Source: Candidatus Woesearchaeota archaeon (GTDB lineage Archaea; Nanobdellota; Nanobdellia; Woesearchaeales; 21-14-0-10-32-9). Taken from it: a stretch of DNA of 11,757 bases. This document shows positions 1 through 6,420 of the stretch, one piece after another (the first letter of the stretch is position 1; each line of letters begins with the position of its first letter). The stretch lies in assembly GCA_007117145.1 (NCBI GenBank), contig SKHC01000037.1, forward strand, positions 1-11,757, read 5' to 3'. The position numbers were made by a program, and so were the translations under genes. Below the pieces are notes generated by a model. The model worked only from the letters and a program-made list of their open reading frames with translations. It was not told where the DNA came from and ran no database searches.

Positions 1-46
1 ATTTGTTACTAGAAAAGAAGTTGAAGACTATTTTAATAAGAGATAA
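1..46 (+). CDS. C-terminal end of an upstream gene (partial)
   Basis: An open frame runs from base 2 to a TAA at 44-46 and encodes the last 14 residues, FVTRKEVEDYFNKR. The basic, amphipathic sequence would suit a C-terminal helix, but it is too short to identify a family. The TAA lies 44 bp before the next start codon on the same strand, and a TATA-like element sits directly after it, so the next gene probably has its own promoter. That this is a real gene end is inferred from the frame and from the tight packing of genes in the rest of the window. Confidence 0.5.
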   Translation, partial: FVTRKEVEDYFNKR

Positions 47-48
47 AA

Positions 49-56
49 TTTATAAA
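49..56 (+). promoter_or_regulatory. TATA-like box upstream of the coiled-coil protein gene
   Basis: TTTATAAA lies just after the stop codon of the upstream gene. Its centre is 38.5 nt from the ATG at 91, so transcription would start near 78-81 and leave a leader of about 10 nt containing GTGATGAG (78-85). It is exactly 28.5 nt from another ATG at 81, which opens a nine-codon frame ending at 110. Confidence 0.45.
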
Positions 57-90
57 GATGTTTGTTTGTATAAAGTTGTGATGAGTAAAA

Positions 91-762
91 ATGCCAATAT
101 TTGGAGTTGATCAGTCAATGAGTTCTAACTTACCGATAAATCAGATTAAAACTATGCGTGCACAGGGTATGGATAATAATCAGATTATTCAGAGTTTGCA
201 AAGAGAGGGGTTTACGATTAGTAATATTTTTGATGCTATGAACCAAGTGGATATGCCAGGTACTCAAGTAGCTCAAGGCCAAGGTCAAAGTCCAGGAGGA
301 ACAGTTCAAAATAATCCTCCTACTCAGCCAATGCAAGACGATTCGCATTCTATGCCAAGGCCAAATCCAAGTCCTAACACTCAATCTACAAGAAGAAGTT
401 CTACTATGATGCTTGATGGTGATGATCCTGTATCAACTGAGGAATTAGTTGAGGCAATCATAGATGAGAAATGGAGTGAGCTTGCTGAGAATATAACTAA
501 AGTTATTGATTGGAAAAATGACACTAACGAGAAGATTTTGTTATTAGAACAAAAATATGAGGACTTACACAAAGAGTTTGACAAAGTCCACAGTGCGCTT
601 CTAGGTAAATTGGAGAAATATGATGAAAGCATAGGTGGTGTTAATGCCAATGTTTCTGCTATGGAGAAGACATTTGCTAAGATGCTTCCGTTATTTTCAG
701 AGAACATAGCTGAATTAGCTAAAGTTGTTTCTGAGTTAAAAACAAAGTCTTCTAAGAAATAG
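91..762 (+). CDS. Conserved DPANN-type coiled-coil protein, function unknown
   Basis: This is a soluble 223-residue protein with three parts. Residues 14-52 form two predicted helices with a pattern like small helical binding domains (INQIKTMRAQGMDNNQIIQS, then GFTISNIFDAM). Residues 55-105 are a low-complexity linker rich in Pro, Gln, Asn and Ser. Residues 115-215 form a long, charged, heptad-like coiled coil containing EAIIDEKW and AMEKTFAKMLPLF. No signal peptide, membrane segment or catalytic motif is visible. Similar proteins are, to my recollection, widespread hypotheticals in Woesearchaeota-like genomes; this is memory, not a search. ATG 91 is preferred because GTGATGAG lies 5 nt upstream; ATG 118 (Met10) is an in-frame alternative. 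The gene converges with a membrane-protein operon 43 bp away. A scaffold or adaptor role is speculation. Confidence 0.8.
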   Translation: MPIFGVDQSMSSNLPINQIKTMRAQGMDNNQIIQSLQREGFTISNIFDAMNQVDMPGTQVAQGQGQSPGGTVQNNPPTQPMQDDSHSMPRPNPSPNTQSTRRSSTMMLDGDDPVSTEELVEAIIDEKWSELAENITKVIDWKNDTNEKILLLEQKYEDLHKEFDKVHSALLGKLEKYDESIGGVNANVSAMEKTFAKMLPLFSENIAELAKVVSELKTKSSKK

Positions 763-780
763 TTATAAAAATTCTTGAGT

Positions 781-795
781 TAACTTTTTAAGTTA
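781..795. terminator. Small AT-rich hairpin between convergent genes
   Basis: TAACTT and AAGTTA form 6-bp arms around a TTT loop. The element sits in the 43-bp gap between two genes that converge. The central run of five T residues could help release transcripts in the forward direction. The stem is short and weak, so this is only a possible terminator. Confidence 0.25.
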
Positions 796-805
796 TTAAT
801 TATAA

Positions 806-1375
806 TCAGTCTACTTGTGTTTTTGTAAGTAAGAATAAGCTAAATATTGCTACTAGCATTATTGCTATAAATCCCAAAACTTGGGGGTGAATTAATGTAT
901 TAAGCACATTAGTTCCAAAGTCGTCAGTTGCAACTCCTTGTTCTCGTTCTTCAACAGTTTCTCTTGGTAGTTCATCTCCGCTTCCAGCTTCAAGAGTTGA
1001 TTGTCCAAATACTTGTCCTAAGCCAAAAAGCAGTATTACTACTGTAAGTATTATGGCCCATGTTCTCATCTCAGCAGTTGCTCCTGCTGTTAGCTGTTCT
1101 TGTTTTAGTCCAAACATCATCAGTATGAATAAGATGAAGAATCCTATGAATATTAAAACAAAGAACCATGGAGTCATAAATAACAGTAAAATAGTTGCTG
1201 CATCACTTAAAAGAATTAAGAACGCTATTGTTATTGCTACTAAGCCATATAATCCTTTTTGATCTCCGAATGGTTGCGTTTTTGTTAGAAGTCCATACGT
1301 AATTATAAAAAACAATAAAAAAGCAAAAAGTGGGGCTGCTACTCCTAGAAGCCCCGCATCCATAAATGTTGCCAT
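806..1375 (-). CDS. Five-helix membrane protein, third of a paralogous trio
   Basis: This 189-residue integral membrane protein has hydrophobic segments near residues 9-31, 44-61, 63-90, 105-124 and 166-184. Between the last two is an acidic hydrophilic loop (about 125-165) that contains GSGDELPRETVEEREQG. The N-terminal helix followed by TKTQPFGDQKG resembles the PFLLVFTxIFAxLxK-(T/S)-x-x-x-G pattern of the two genes upstream, so it is probably a diverged paralog. Its ATG is one base after the stop codon of the preceding gene, which implies cotranscription and possibly coupled translation; no clear ribosome binding site is visible. There is no signal peptidase site or catalytic motif. I do not recognise the family. 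The large acidic loop, absent from its two neighbours, marks this member as the specialised one. Confidence 0.8.
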   Translation of the reverse strand: MATFMDAGLLGVAAPLFAFLLFFIITYGLLTKTQPFGDQKGLYGLVAITIAFLILLSDAATILLLFMTPWFFVLIFIGFFILFILMMFGLKQEQLTAGATAEMRTWAIILTVVILLFGLGQVFGQSTLEAGSGDELPRETVEEREQGVATDDFGTNVLNTLIHPQVLGFIAIMLVAIFSLFLLTKTQVD

Positions 1376-1376
1376 C

Positions 1377-1967
1377 TTACTTTATGTCTTTGAGCAGTTT
1401 ATTTAACATACTGTCTTTGTCATCCTTATTTGGTTTGTCTTCTTTTGTGATAAACCAAATTACTAATCCAAACACAAGTATTGTTACAATTAAGCTCTGG
1501 AATTGTCTATCGTATAAGAACCATAGCCATGATGGTAATGTTGTTACAAACCAACCAGCACTTATTGCAAATATTATTGCTACAGCAAGTACGATGAATA
1601 TTGCGATTATTCCTCCGACTTTATCGTCAGCATTTGGTGTTTTACCAAAGATTCCAAGTAGTAGTAGCACCGATATAATTGCTATTGCTAGAAGTGAAAC
1701 TCCTGGCAGTGCATTTGCCACTATCAACACAGGATCTGCATTTGGAGGATATCTTCCAAGTACACTAGGCACTACGAATGCTAGTCCAAGTATTAATGCT
1801 ACGGTAACGTTGAAGTTCTTTCTTGGATTACCGTTTTTGTCTTTGCCTAAGATGTAGGATTTTTGCAATATTGCAAAAATTATTGTAAACACTAACAAAA
1901 AGGGCAATACAACAGACCAAAAGCCCATGTTTTCAAGATCATATATTATTGTTCTAAAATCAACCAT
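1377..1967 (-). CDS. Five-helix membrane protein, second of a paralogous trio
   Basis: This 196-residue protein has hydrophobic segments near 15-35, 53-71, 80-107, 117-140 and 156-174 and a basic/acidic C-terminal tail (176-196). Residues 18-35 (VVLPFLLVFTIIFAILQK) match the same region of the next gene upstream almost exactly, and both follow it with a polar loop of about 20 residues (here containing GKDKNGNPRKNF) and a second helix. This is direct evidence of common ancestry. It lies 47 bp downstream of its paralog on the same strand and 1 bp before the third member. GAGTGAT is positioned 5 nt before the ATG, so translation uses a Shine-Dalgarno site. No enzymatic motif is visible and the function is unknown. 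Confidence 0.83.
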   Translation of the reverse strand: MVDFRTIIYDLENMGFWSVVLPFLLVFTIIFAILQKSYILGKDKNGNPRKNFNVTVALILGLAFVVPSVLGRYPPNADPVLIVANALPGVSLLAIAIISVLLLLGIFGKTPNADDKVGGIIAIFIVLAVAIIFAISAGWFVTTLPSWLWFLYDRQFQSLIVTILVFGLVIWFITKEDKPNKDDKDSMLNKLLKDIK

Positions 1968-1972
1968 TTTTT

Positions 1973-1979
1973 ATCACTC
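1973..1979 (-). promoter_or_regulatory. Ribosome binding site of the second trio gene
   Basis: On the reverse strand GAGTGAT lies 5 nt before the ATG at 1967. It matches the archaeal anti-Shine-Dalgarno complement GGAGGTGATC well, and it supports both this start codon and the idea that internal operon genes use ribosome binding sites here. Confidence 0.65.
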
Positions 1980-2014
1980 TCACTTATTTTATTTTTTATT
2001 ATTTATAAATGTTA

Positions 2015-2593
2015 TTAATCTTCTTTCTTTTTCTCTCCTTTATAAGGGTTTCTCTCCCATACTATCGCTGCCATTGCCCCAATTAAGACTAAAACTAATA
2101 AAAGACTAGCTACAGCCTCATTTGTCAAACTACTTGCTAGGAAGCCAAACACTAAGTCTAACCATCCGAGGGCGTTTAAAAATATTAGTGCTATACTCAC
2201 AAAAACTATGATTTGAAGGAAAATAGCCCATTTACCCTTAATGAAAAAGGGTTTGTCTGTTTGCTCATGAAATGAGCCTAGAGTTAATAATAATAAGAAT
2301 ATTAGTACTATCACGAGAACTGCTTGGCTTACAACTTGGCTTATCATACTCACAAGCTGTGCACTTGCAACGACAAAGAAAGCGATTACAAACGCAGTCA
2401 TTGCATTCAAATTCTTTTTTGGCATGTCGACAACAGTTCCACCTTCAGTTTTGAACTTGTCAGTACCATAAATCTTAGTTTTTTCTAAGAAAGCAAAAAT
2501 CATTGTGAATACAAGCAAGAAAGGCAAGACTACGTCAAATATGCCAAGTTCAGCCATAAATTCAAGTGATCTGCCAAATGATGTGTCGCTCAT
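2015..2593 (-). CDS. Five-helix membrane protein, first of a paralogous trio
   Basis: This 192-residue protein has predicted membrane helices near 18-37, 65-84, 88-107, 121-142 and 160-179, with a lysine-rich tail (RNPYKGEKKKED). The positive-inside rule puts the C terminus in the cytoplasm. VVLPFLLVFTMIFAFLEKT (21-39) is shared with the next gene. The loop between helices 1 and 2 (38-64) is polar and longer than in the paralogs. The gene heads the operon. A TATA box is centred 28.5 nt upstream of the ATG, and no ribosome binding site is seen, so its mRNA is probably leaderless. I do not recognise a transporter, protease or secretion signature. Such short multi-helix proteins could be pore or anchor subunits, but nothing in the sequence decides this. 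Confidence 0.83.
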   Translation of the reverse strand: MSDTSFGRSLEFMAELGIFDVVLPFLLVFTMIFAFLEKTKIYGTDKFKTEGGTVVDMPKKNLNAMTAFVIAFFVVASAQLVSMISQVVSQAVLVIVLIFLLLLTLGSFHEQTDKPFFIKGKWAIFLQIIVFVSIALIFLNALGWLDLVFGFLASSLTNEAVASLLLVLVLIGAMAAIVWERNPYKGEKKKED

Positions 2594-2617
2594 ACAAGAC
2601 TATACGAGAAAAGTTTA

Positions 2618-2625
2618 TTTATATA
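2618..2625 (-). promoter_or_regulatory. TATA box of the membrane-protein operon
   Basis: The reverse strand reads AAAAGTATATAAATA, with TATATAAA as the core and purines upstream that suit a BRE. The centre is 28.5 nt from the ATG at 2593. Because archaeal transcription starts about 24-28 nt downstream of the TATA centre, the transcript should begin at or within a few bases of the ATG. Confidence 0.65.
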
Positions 2626-2712
2626 CTTTTTGTTTAAAACTACCATTTTTTGTCTAATCATGAACGTTTTACGATAGATTCATTTTTTTTTGGGGGTTTA
2701 TTATTAGTAAAT

Positions 2713-2720
2713 TATTTTAA
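2713..2720 (+). promoter_or_regulatory. Probable TATA-like box of the aspS operon
   Basis: TATTTTAA is centred 28.5 nt upstream of the AspRS ATG at 2745. No ribosome binding site is evident between it and the ATG. The match to a TATA box is weak, but the spacing equals that of the stronger boxes in this window. The rest of the 151-bp divergent region (2594-2744) holds a T9G5 tract at 2683-2696 and nothing else recognisable. Confidence 0.4.
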
Positions 2721-2744
2721 TAACTAGTATATCTACAATTTACT

Positions 2745-4451
2745 ATGAAATATACACAAAGAACTCATACTTGTAACGAATTGCGAAAACAACACGTAAA
2801 ACAAACAGTTTGCCTTGCTGGTTGGGTGCAAGGAAAAAGAGAGCATGGCTCAGTAGTTTTTTTAGATTTGAGAGATAGATATGGTATTACGCAACTCGCA
2901 ATTGATAAGTCAAAGTTTGATTCGAACATAAAAAAAGAATATGTGATTATAGCTAAAGGAGTAGTGGTGGAAAGGTCTCAACCAAACAAAAAAGTTGATA
3001 CTGGAGACGTAGAGGTAAAAGTTGAAGCTCTTGAAGTAGTAAATGAGAGTGAAGTTCTTCCAATAAATAATGAAACAACTGAAGATCCAAACCTTAGATT
3101 AAAGTACAGATACTTAGATTTAAGACGAACTAGTAGTATGTCTAAACTGGTGCTCAGACACCAAGTAAAGAAAGCAGCAGCTGAGTTCTTCGATAAAAAC
3201 AATTTCTTAGACCTTGAAACTCCAATGCTCGTTAAAAGCACTCCTGAAGGTGCTCGTGATTACTTAGTTCCAAGCAGAGTAAATAAGGGTAAGTTTTATG
3301 CACTGCCTCAAAGCCCTCAGCTATACAAGCAAATACTTATGATTTCAGGAGCTGACAGGTATTATCAAATTGCTAGGTGTTTAAGAGATGAGGATTTAAG
3401 AGCTGATAGACAGCCAGAGCACACACAACTAGATTTTGAGATGAGCTTTGTGACAAGTAAGGACATCATGGATTTCACCGAAGACTTATTCAAGCACATA
3501 TTCAAGAAAGTCTTAAACAAAGACTTAGATGATTTTCCAAGATTCACATATGAAGAAGCTATGACGAGGTTTGGCAGTGATAAGCCAGATCTCAGATTCG
3601 GTTTAGAGCTAAGTGAGGTAACGAGTATAGCTAAAAAGACTGATTTCTCGATATTTAATTCGGCAGAAAGTGTAAAGTGCATCGTAGTAGAGGAATTGTT
3701 TTCAAGAAAACAAATAGATGAGTTCACAGATGTTGTTAAACTATATGGTGCTAAAGGTTTAGCCTACGCAACATATACTTCTGAGTTTGAAGGAGGAATC
3801 TCCAAATTCCTTGGAAACGTCAGTGATGAGTTAAAAAAAGAGTTAAAATTGAAGAAGAATTCAACGATTTTCTTCGTTGCAGGTTGCAAAAAAGTGGCAG
3901 AAACCTCACTTGGCCAGCTCAGAATAAAGCTTAGAGACACGTTAGAACTAGTAAAATCTGATGACTTCAAATTCTGTTTTGTTAAAGACTTCCCGCTATT
4001 CAGTTACAACGAAACAGAAAAAAGGTGGGAGCCTGAGCATCACATGTTTAGCATGCCAAAGCCAGAGTTTGTTGATGATTTTGAAAAAAGACCTGGTGAA
4101 GTTAAGGGAGATTTGTTTGACGTGGCTTTAAATGGTTGGGAGTTAGCTTCTGGCTCTATTAGGGTGAGCAACCCGAAAGTTCAAAGAAGAATCATGGAGT
4201 TCATCGGGTTAAGTCCAAAAGAAGCGGATGAAAAATTCGGTTTCCTTTTAAACGCGTATAACTATGGAGCTCCAAGTCATGGTGGTATGGGTCTTGGACT
4301 TGATAGAATTGTTGCGCTTATGGCTGAAACATTTGACATTCGAGAAGTTATAACTTTCCCAAAGAACAAAAATGCGGAGTGTCCTATGGATGATAGTCCA
4401 AGCAAGATAGATCTTAAGCAGTTAGATGAATTAGGATTAAAGTTAAAATGA
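2745..4451 (+). CDS. aspS: Aspartyl-tRNA synthetase, bacterial type
   Basis: This cytoplasmic class IIb synthetase attaches aspartate to tRNA. The 568 residues show an N-terminal OB-fold anticodon-binding domain (about 15-105, with GWVQGKREHGS and FLDLRDRYG), motif 1 near 147-162, motif 2 (RCLRDEDLRADRQPEHTQLD, from 211), a GAD-like insertion at about 288-405, NGWELASGSIR (463-473) and motif 3 (GGMGLGLDR, 513-521). The GAD insertion and the C-terminal FPKNKNAECPMDDSPS mark the bacterial family; archaeal AspRS is about 430 residues and lacks the insertion, so lateral acquisition is inferred. His34 sits where Pseudomonas aeruginosa AspRS has His31, a residue linked to relaxed tRNA discrimination. 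A separate asnS lies 2.3 kb downstream. The stop overlaps the next start (ATGA), so the deacylase is probably translationally coupled. Confidence 0.96.
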   Translation: MKYTQRTHTCNELRKQHVKQTVCLAGWVQGKREHGSVVFLDLRDRYGITQLAIDKSKFDSNIKKEYVIIAKGVVVERSQPNKKVDTGDVEVKVEALEVVNESEVLPINNETTEDPNLRLKYRYLDLRRTSSMSKLVLRHQVKKAAAEFFDKNNFLDLETPMLVKSTPEGARDYLVPSRVNKGKFYALPQSPQLYKQILMISGADRYYQIARCLRDEDLRADRQPEHTQLDFEMSFVTSKDIMDFTEDLFKHIFKKVLNKDLDDFPRFTYEEAMTRFGSDKPDLRFGLELSEVTSIAKKTDFSIFNSAESVKCIVVEELFSRKQIDEFTDVVKLYGAKGLAYATYTSEFEGGISKFLGNVSDELKKELKLKKNSTIFFVAGCKKVAETSLGQLRIKLRDTLELVKSDDFKFCFVKDFPLFSYNETEKRWEPEHHMFSMPKPEFVDDFEKRPGEVKGDLFDVALNGWELASGSIRVSNPKVQRRIMEFIGLSPKEADEKFGFLLNAYNYGAPSHGGMGLGLDRIVALMAETFDIREVITFPKNKNAECPMDDSPSKIDLKQLDELGLKLK

Positions 4452-4936
4452 GTGTTTTACCTAGAATCTTAGCTGAGTTAGAAGAAAAAAAAGTTGTTTT
4501 TGAGCATCTAACTCACGATTTTGTTCACAGGTCCAAAGAAGCTGCAAGCATAAGAGGAAATACCTTAAGTCAGGCAGCAAAGGCCATAGTGTTAAAAGTT
4601 AAAGACAAAGATTCATATTACTTCACGCAAGCTGTGCTTCAAGGTACGAGGAAGATTCATATGAAGACCTTAAAAAAGCATTTAGGTGCTAAAAATATAA
4701 GTCTTGCAAGCCCTGAAGAAGTTAAAGAAATCACAGGGTGCACTATTGGTAGTGTTCCACCATTTGGTCACTTATTTGGCTTAGAGGTGATTGCTGATAA
4801 AAGCTTATTAGAAGAGCCAAAAGTTGTGTTTAGTGCAGGTACTCATCATGACAGTGTAAGAATTGCAAGCGCTGATTTATTCGATGTTTTAAATCCTACA
4901 GTGCTTAGTTTCACAGTTTTAAATGATTCATCATAA
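4448..4936 (+). CDS. YbaK/ProX-family aminoacyl-tRNA deacylase
   Basis: This 162-residue protein is a stand-alone editing domain of the YbaK/ProXp/INS superfamily, whose members hydrolyse mischarged aminoacyl-tRNA in trans. Visible family features are Lys45 in AAKAIVLK, at the position of the conserved lysine near residue 45 in ProXp-ala and YbaK, the GSVPPFG loop (101-107), an Asp at 117 and the strand SAGTHHDSVRI (129-139). Length matches the family norm. Its ATG overlaps the AspRS stop in ATGA, so the two proteins should be made together and may act in sequence. The substrate cannot be read from sequence: Cys- or Ala-tRNAPro is usual, while the AspRS pairing hints at another tRNA. The 3' end overlaps the convergent tgt gene by 26 bp. 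Confidence 0.88.
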   Translation: MSVLPRILAELEEKKVVFEHLTHDFVHRSKEAASIRGNTLSQAAKAIVLKVKDKDSYYFTQAVLQGTRKIHMKTLKKHLGAKNISLASPEEVKEITGCTIGSVPPFGHLFGLEVIADKSLLEEPKVVFSAGTHHDSVRIASADLFDVLNPTVLSFTVLNDSS

Positions 4937-5960
4937 AGTGTAAGTTGTGTATACTTCTAAGTCTATAACCTGAAGGGTCTTTCACTTTGCACAAATGGCT
5001 GATGTATGCTTTAGTATAGTTCCGACACGTTTTACAAGTGCATCCTTTCTCTATGGGCTCTTTACTTTTTTGATGCTTGGCTTTATCAATGTAGATTCTG
5101 CCTTGTTTAGTTAGCATTGTGCCGTGTCTTGCACTCATAGTTGGATAGACGCTATCAAAACAATCAACACCTATCTTTGTTAGTGCAGTTATATCTTCTG
5201 GTTTTCCAACTCCCATTACGTATCTTGGTTTGTCTTCTGGCAAGTAGGGTAGCACGGTTTTCACTGCCTGAATCATTTCTTTTGTTGTTTCTCCAATAGC
5301 AACTCCACCTATTGCGAATCCGTCAAAAGGAAGACTAGTTATGAACTTAGCACTTTCAATTCTGAGTTCATCAAAAAAGTTTCCTTGAATTATACCAAAC
5401 ACTTTTTGACCAGTTTTATTTTTTAATTCAAGTTCTTTATGTGCTAACAAGCTCTCCTCTGCCCATCTATGCGTGGTTTCCATTGCTTCTTTAGCTAATT
5501 CAAAACTAGCACCATACGGAGCCATATCGTCTAAAACCATTGCGACGTCACTTCCTATTTCGTGTTGTATTCTCATGATAGTTTTGGGATCTAATCTAAC
5601 TGTTTCGTTGTTATATGGGTTTTTAAACCACAAAGCTTTCGTAGTTCTTCTTAAAAAGAAGTTCCTGCTCGATTGAAATCCTCCACAATCAGTAAATATT
5701 ACTCCGTCAAAATTCATAAATTCGTGGATTCCTCCCATGTCGCGTATTATTTCGCTTCCAGGTTTAAAACTCAAAAGTAATGCGTTGCAAATAATTGCGT
5801 TTGCTCTAACTCCTCCTCCCAAGTCTTTATAGTCGTCGCTAGTTATACTCTTACCTGTTGCTTTTGTTGCAACGGGCATGAAAAAAGGAGTTGTTATGGT
5901 TTTTTTTCTAACTGTGAACTCGCCTGTTCGTTGTTCTTTGCTTGTTAATTTAAAGCTCAT
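4911..5960 (-). CDS. tgt: tRNA-guanine transglycosylase, bacterial type without PUA domain
   Basis: The enzyme exchanges guanine in tRNA for a 7-deazaguanine base. The 349-residue TIM-barrel protein has TDCGGFQ (Asp91, matching Asp102 of the Zymomonas enzyme), Asp144 in LDDMAPY, Gln192 in GIIQGN, GGVAIGE (218-224), the nucleophile Asp269 in FDSVYPT, and a zinc site CTCKTC plus His338, 26 residues after the last Cys as in bacterial TGT. Length and the absence of a PUA domain separate it from archaeal archaeosine TGT. Met146 replaces the usual Cys158 and Met275 replaces Arg in PTR, so the base pocket may differ. The start at 5960 is chosen because MSFKLTSKEQRTGEF begins the domain and a TATA-like box lies 27.5 nt upstream; a longer frame to 6032 would overlap the toxin gene. 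Confidence 0.9.
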   Translation of the reverse strand: MSFKLTSKEQRTGEFTVRKKTITTPFFMPVATKATGKSITSDDYKDLGGGVRANAIICNALLLSFKPGSEIIRDMGGIHEFMNFDGVIFTDCGGFQSSRNFFLRRTTKALWFKNPYNNETVRLDPKTIMRIQHEIGSDVAMVLDDMAPYGASFELAKEAMETTHRWAEESLLAHKELELKNKTGQKVFGIIQGNFFDELRIESAKFITSLPFDGFAIGGVAIGETTKEMIQAVKTVLPYLPEDKPRYVMGVGKPEDITALTKIGVDCFDSVYPTMSARHGTMLTKQGRIYIDKAKHQKSKEPIEKGCTCKTCRNYTKAYISHLCKVKDPSGYRLRSIHNLHFMMNHLKL

Positions 5961-5983
5961 GTGTAAAAAGAAGTGTGTATCAA

Positions 5984-5991
5984 TAAATAAA
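5984..5991 (-). promoter_or_regulatory. TATA-like box of tgt
   Basis: The reverse strand reads CTTTATTTATTG. The octamer TTTATTTA is centred 27.5 nt upstream of the ATG at 5960, and no ribosome binding site intervenes. This supports 5960 as the start and suggests tgt can be transcribed separately from the toxin-antitoxin genes. Confidence 0.45.
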
Positions 5992-6003
5992 GTTATGCCC
6001 GAA

Positions 6004-6420
6004 TTAGATAATAAATAAGTGAGGGTTTTCAAGTAGTTCTTCGGTGGTATAAATAGGTATTGTGTTTTGTTCTTTCAAAATTTTATCATTTGACCATAGT
6101 CCTATTTTAAGATGCAAAGACAAAGCGATGAAATCAATATCTTCTAAGTCAGGAGTTATTTTTATTACTTTTTTTAGACTTTTTTCGTATTCATATTCAT
6201 TTATGAAATTTATTCTTAAAGCCAGATCCATTTTTTTTTCTTTGAAATATTTCTTTGTTATTTTTGCTTTTTTAATTATTATTTCCTCATATTTGTTTAA
6301 CTCTTCTAAGGCGTATTCTGGTGAGAAACACGTGAACTCATATTTTTTTATTAGAGTTTCAAATACGCTATCTTTCCAAAAATAAGTCATTAAAACGTTG
6401 GTATCAATCACCAGTTTCAT
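6004..6420 (-). CDS. vapC: PIN-domain ribonuclease toxin, VapC-like
   Basis: This 138-residue protein has the PIN-domain acidic set: Asp6 in LVIDTNVL, Glu39/Glu40 in YALEELNKY, Asp94/Asp96 in LEDIDFIALSL, and Asp112 in LWSNDKILKE. These residues bind the metal ions used to cut RNA. VapC toxins usually cleave tRNA or rRNA and stop translation until bound by VapB. The ATG overlaps the antitoxin stop in ATGA, the typical antitoxin-first layout. The central part (45-85) is rich in Lys and Glu and longer than in minimal VapC. The gene lies between tgt and asnS, both tRNA-related, which may be chance. No clear ribosome binding site precedes it, so translation probably depends on coupling. Confidence 0.85.
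   Translation of the reverse strand: MKLVIDTNVLMTYFWKDSVFETLIKKYEFTCFSPEYALEELNKYEEIIIKKAKITKKYFKEKKMDLALRINFINEYEYEKSLKKVIKITPDLEDIDFIALSLHLKIGLWSNDKILKEQNTIPIYTTEELLENPHLFII

Noticed and set aside
1366..1857. A 163-codon forward open frame opposite the second membrane-protein gene
   Set aside because: It is the complement of a strongly supported membrane protein gene, begins inside its neighbour, has low-complexity Ser/Asn/Ile composition, and has no ribosome binding site or family resemblance.
2659..2678. A five-codon frame (MNVLR) upstream of aspS
   Set aside because: Too short, with no ribosome binding site, and upstream of the inferred promoter, so probably not in the aspS transcript.
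2683..2696. A T9 run followed by G5 in the divergent aspS/membrane-operon gap
   Set aside because: It is unusual in such AT-rich DNA, but no stem, repeat or frame accompanies it. It was considered as a terminator or RNA element and no support was found.
5961..6032. A 24-residue N-terminal extension of tgt
   Set aside because: It would overlap the toxin gene by 29 bp and add residues not seen in the family; the TATA-like spacing supports the ATG at 5960.
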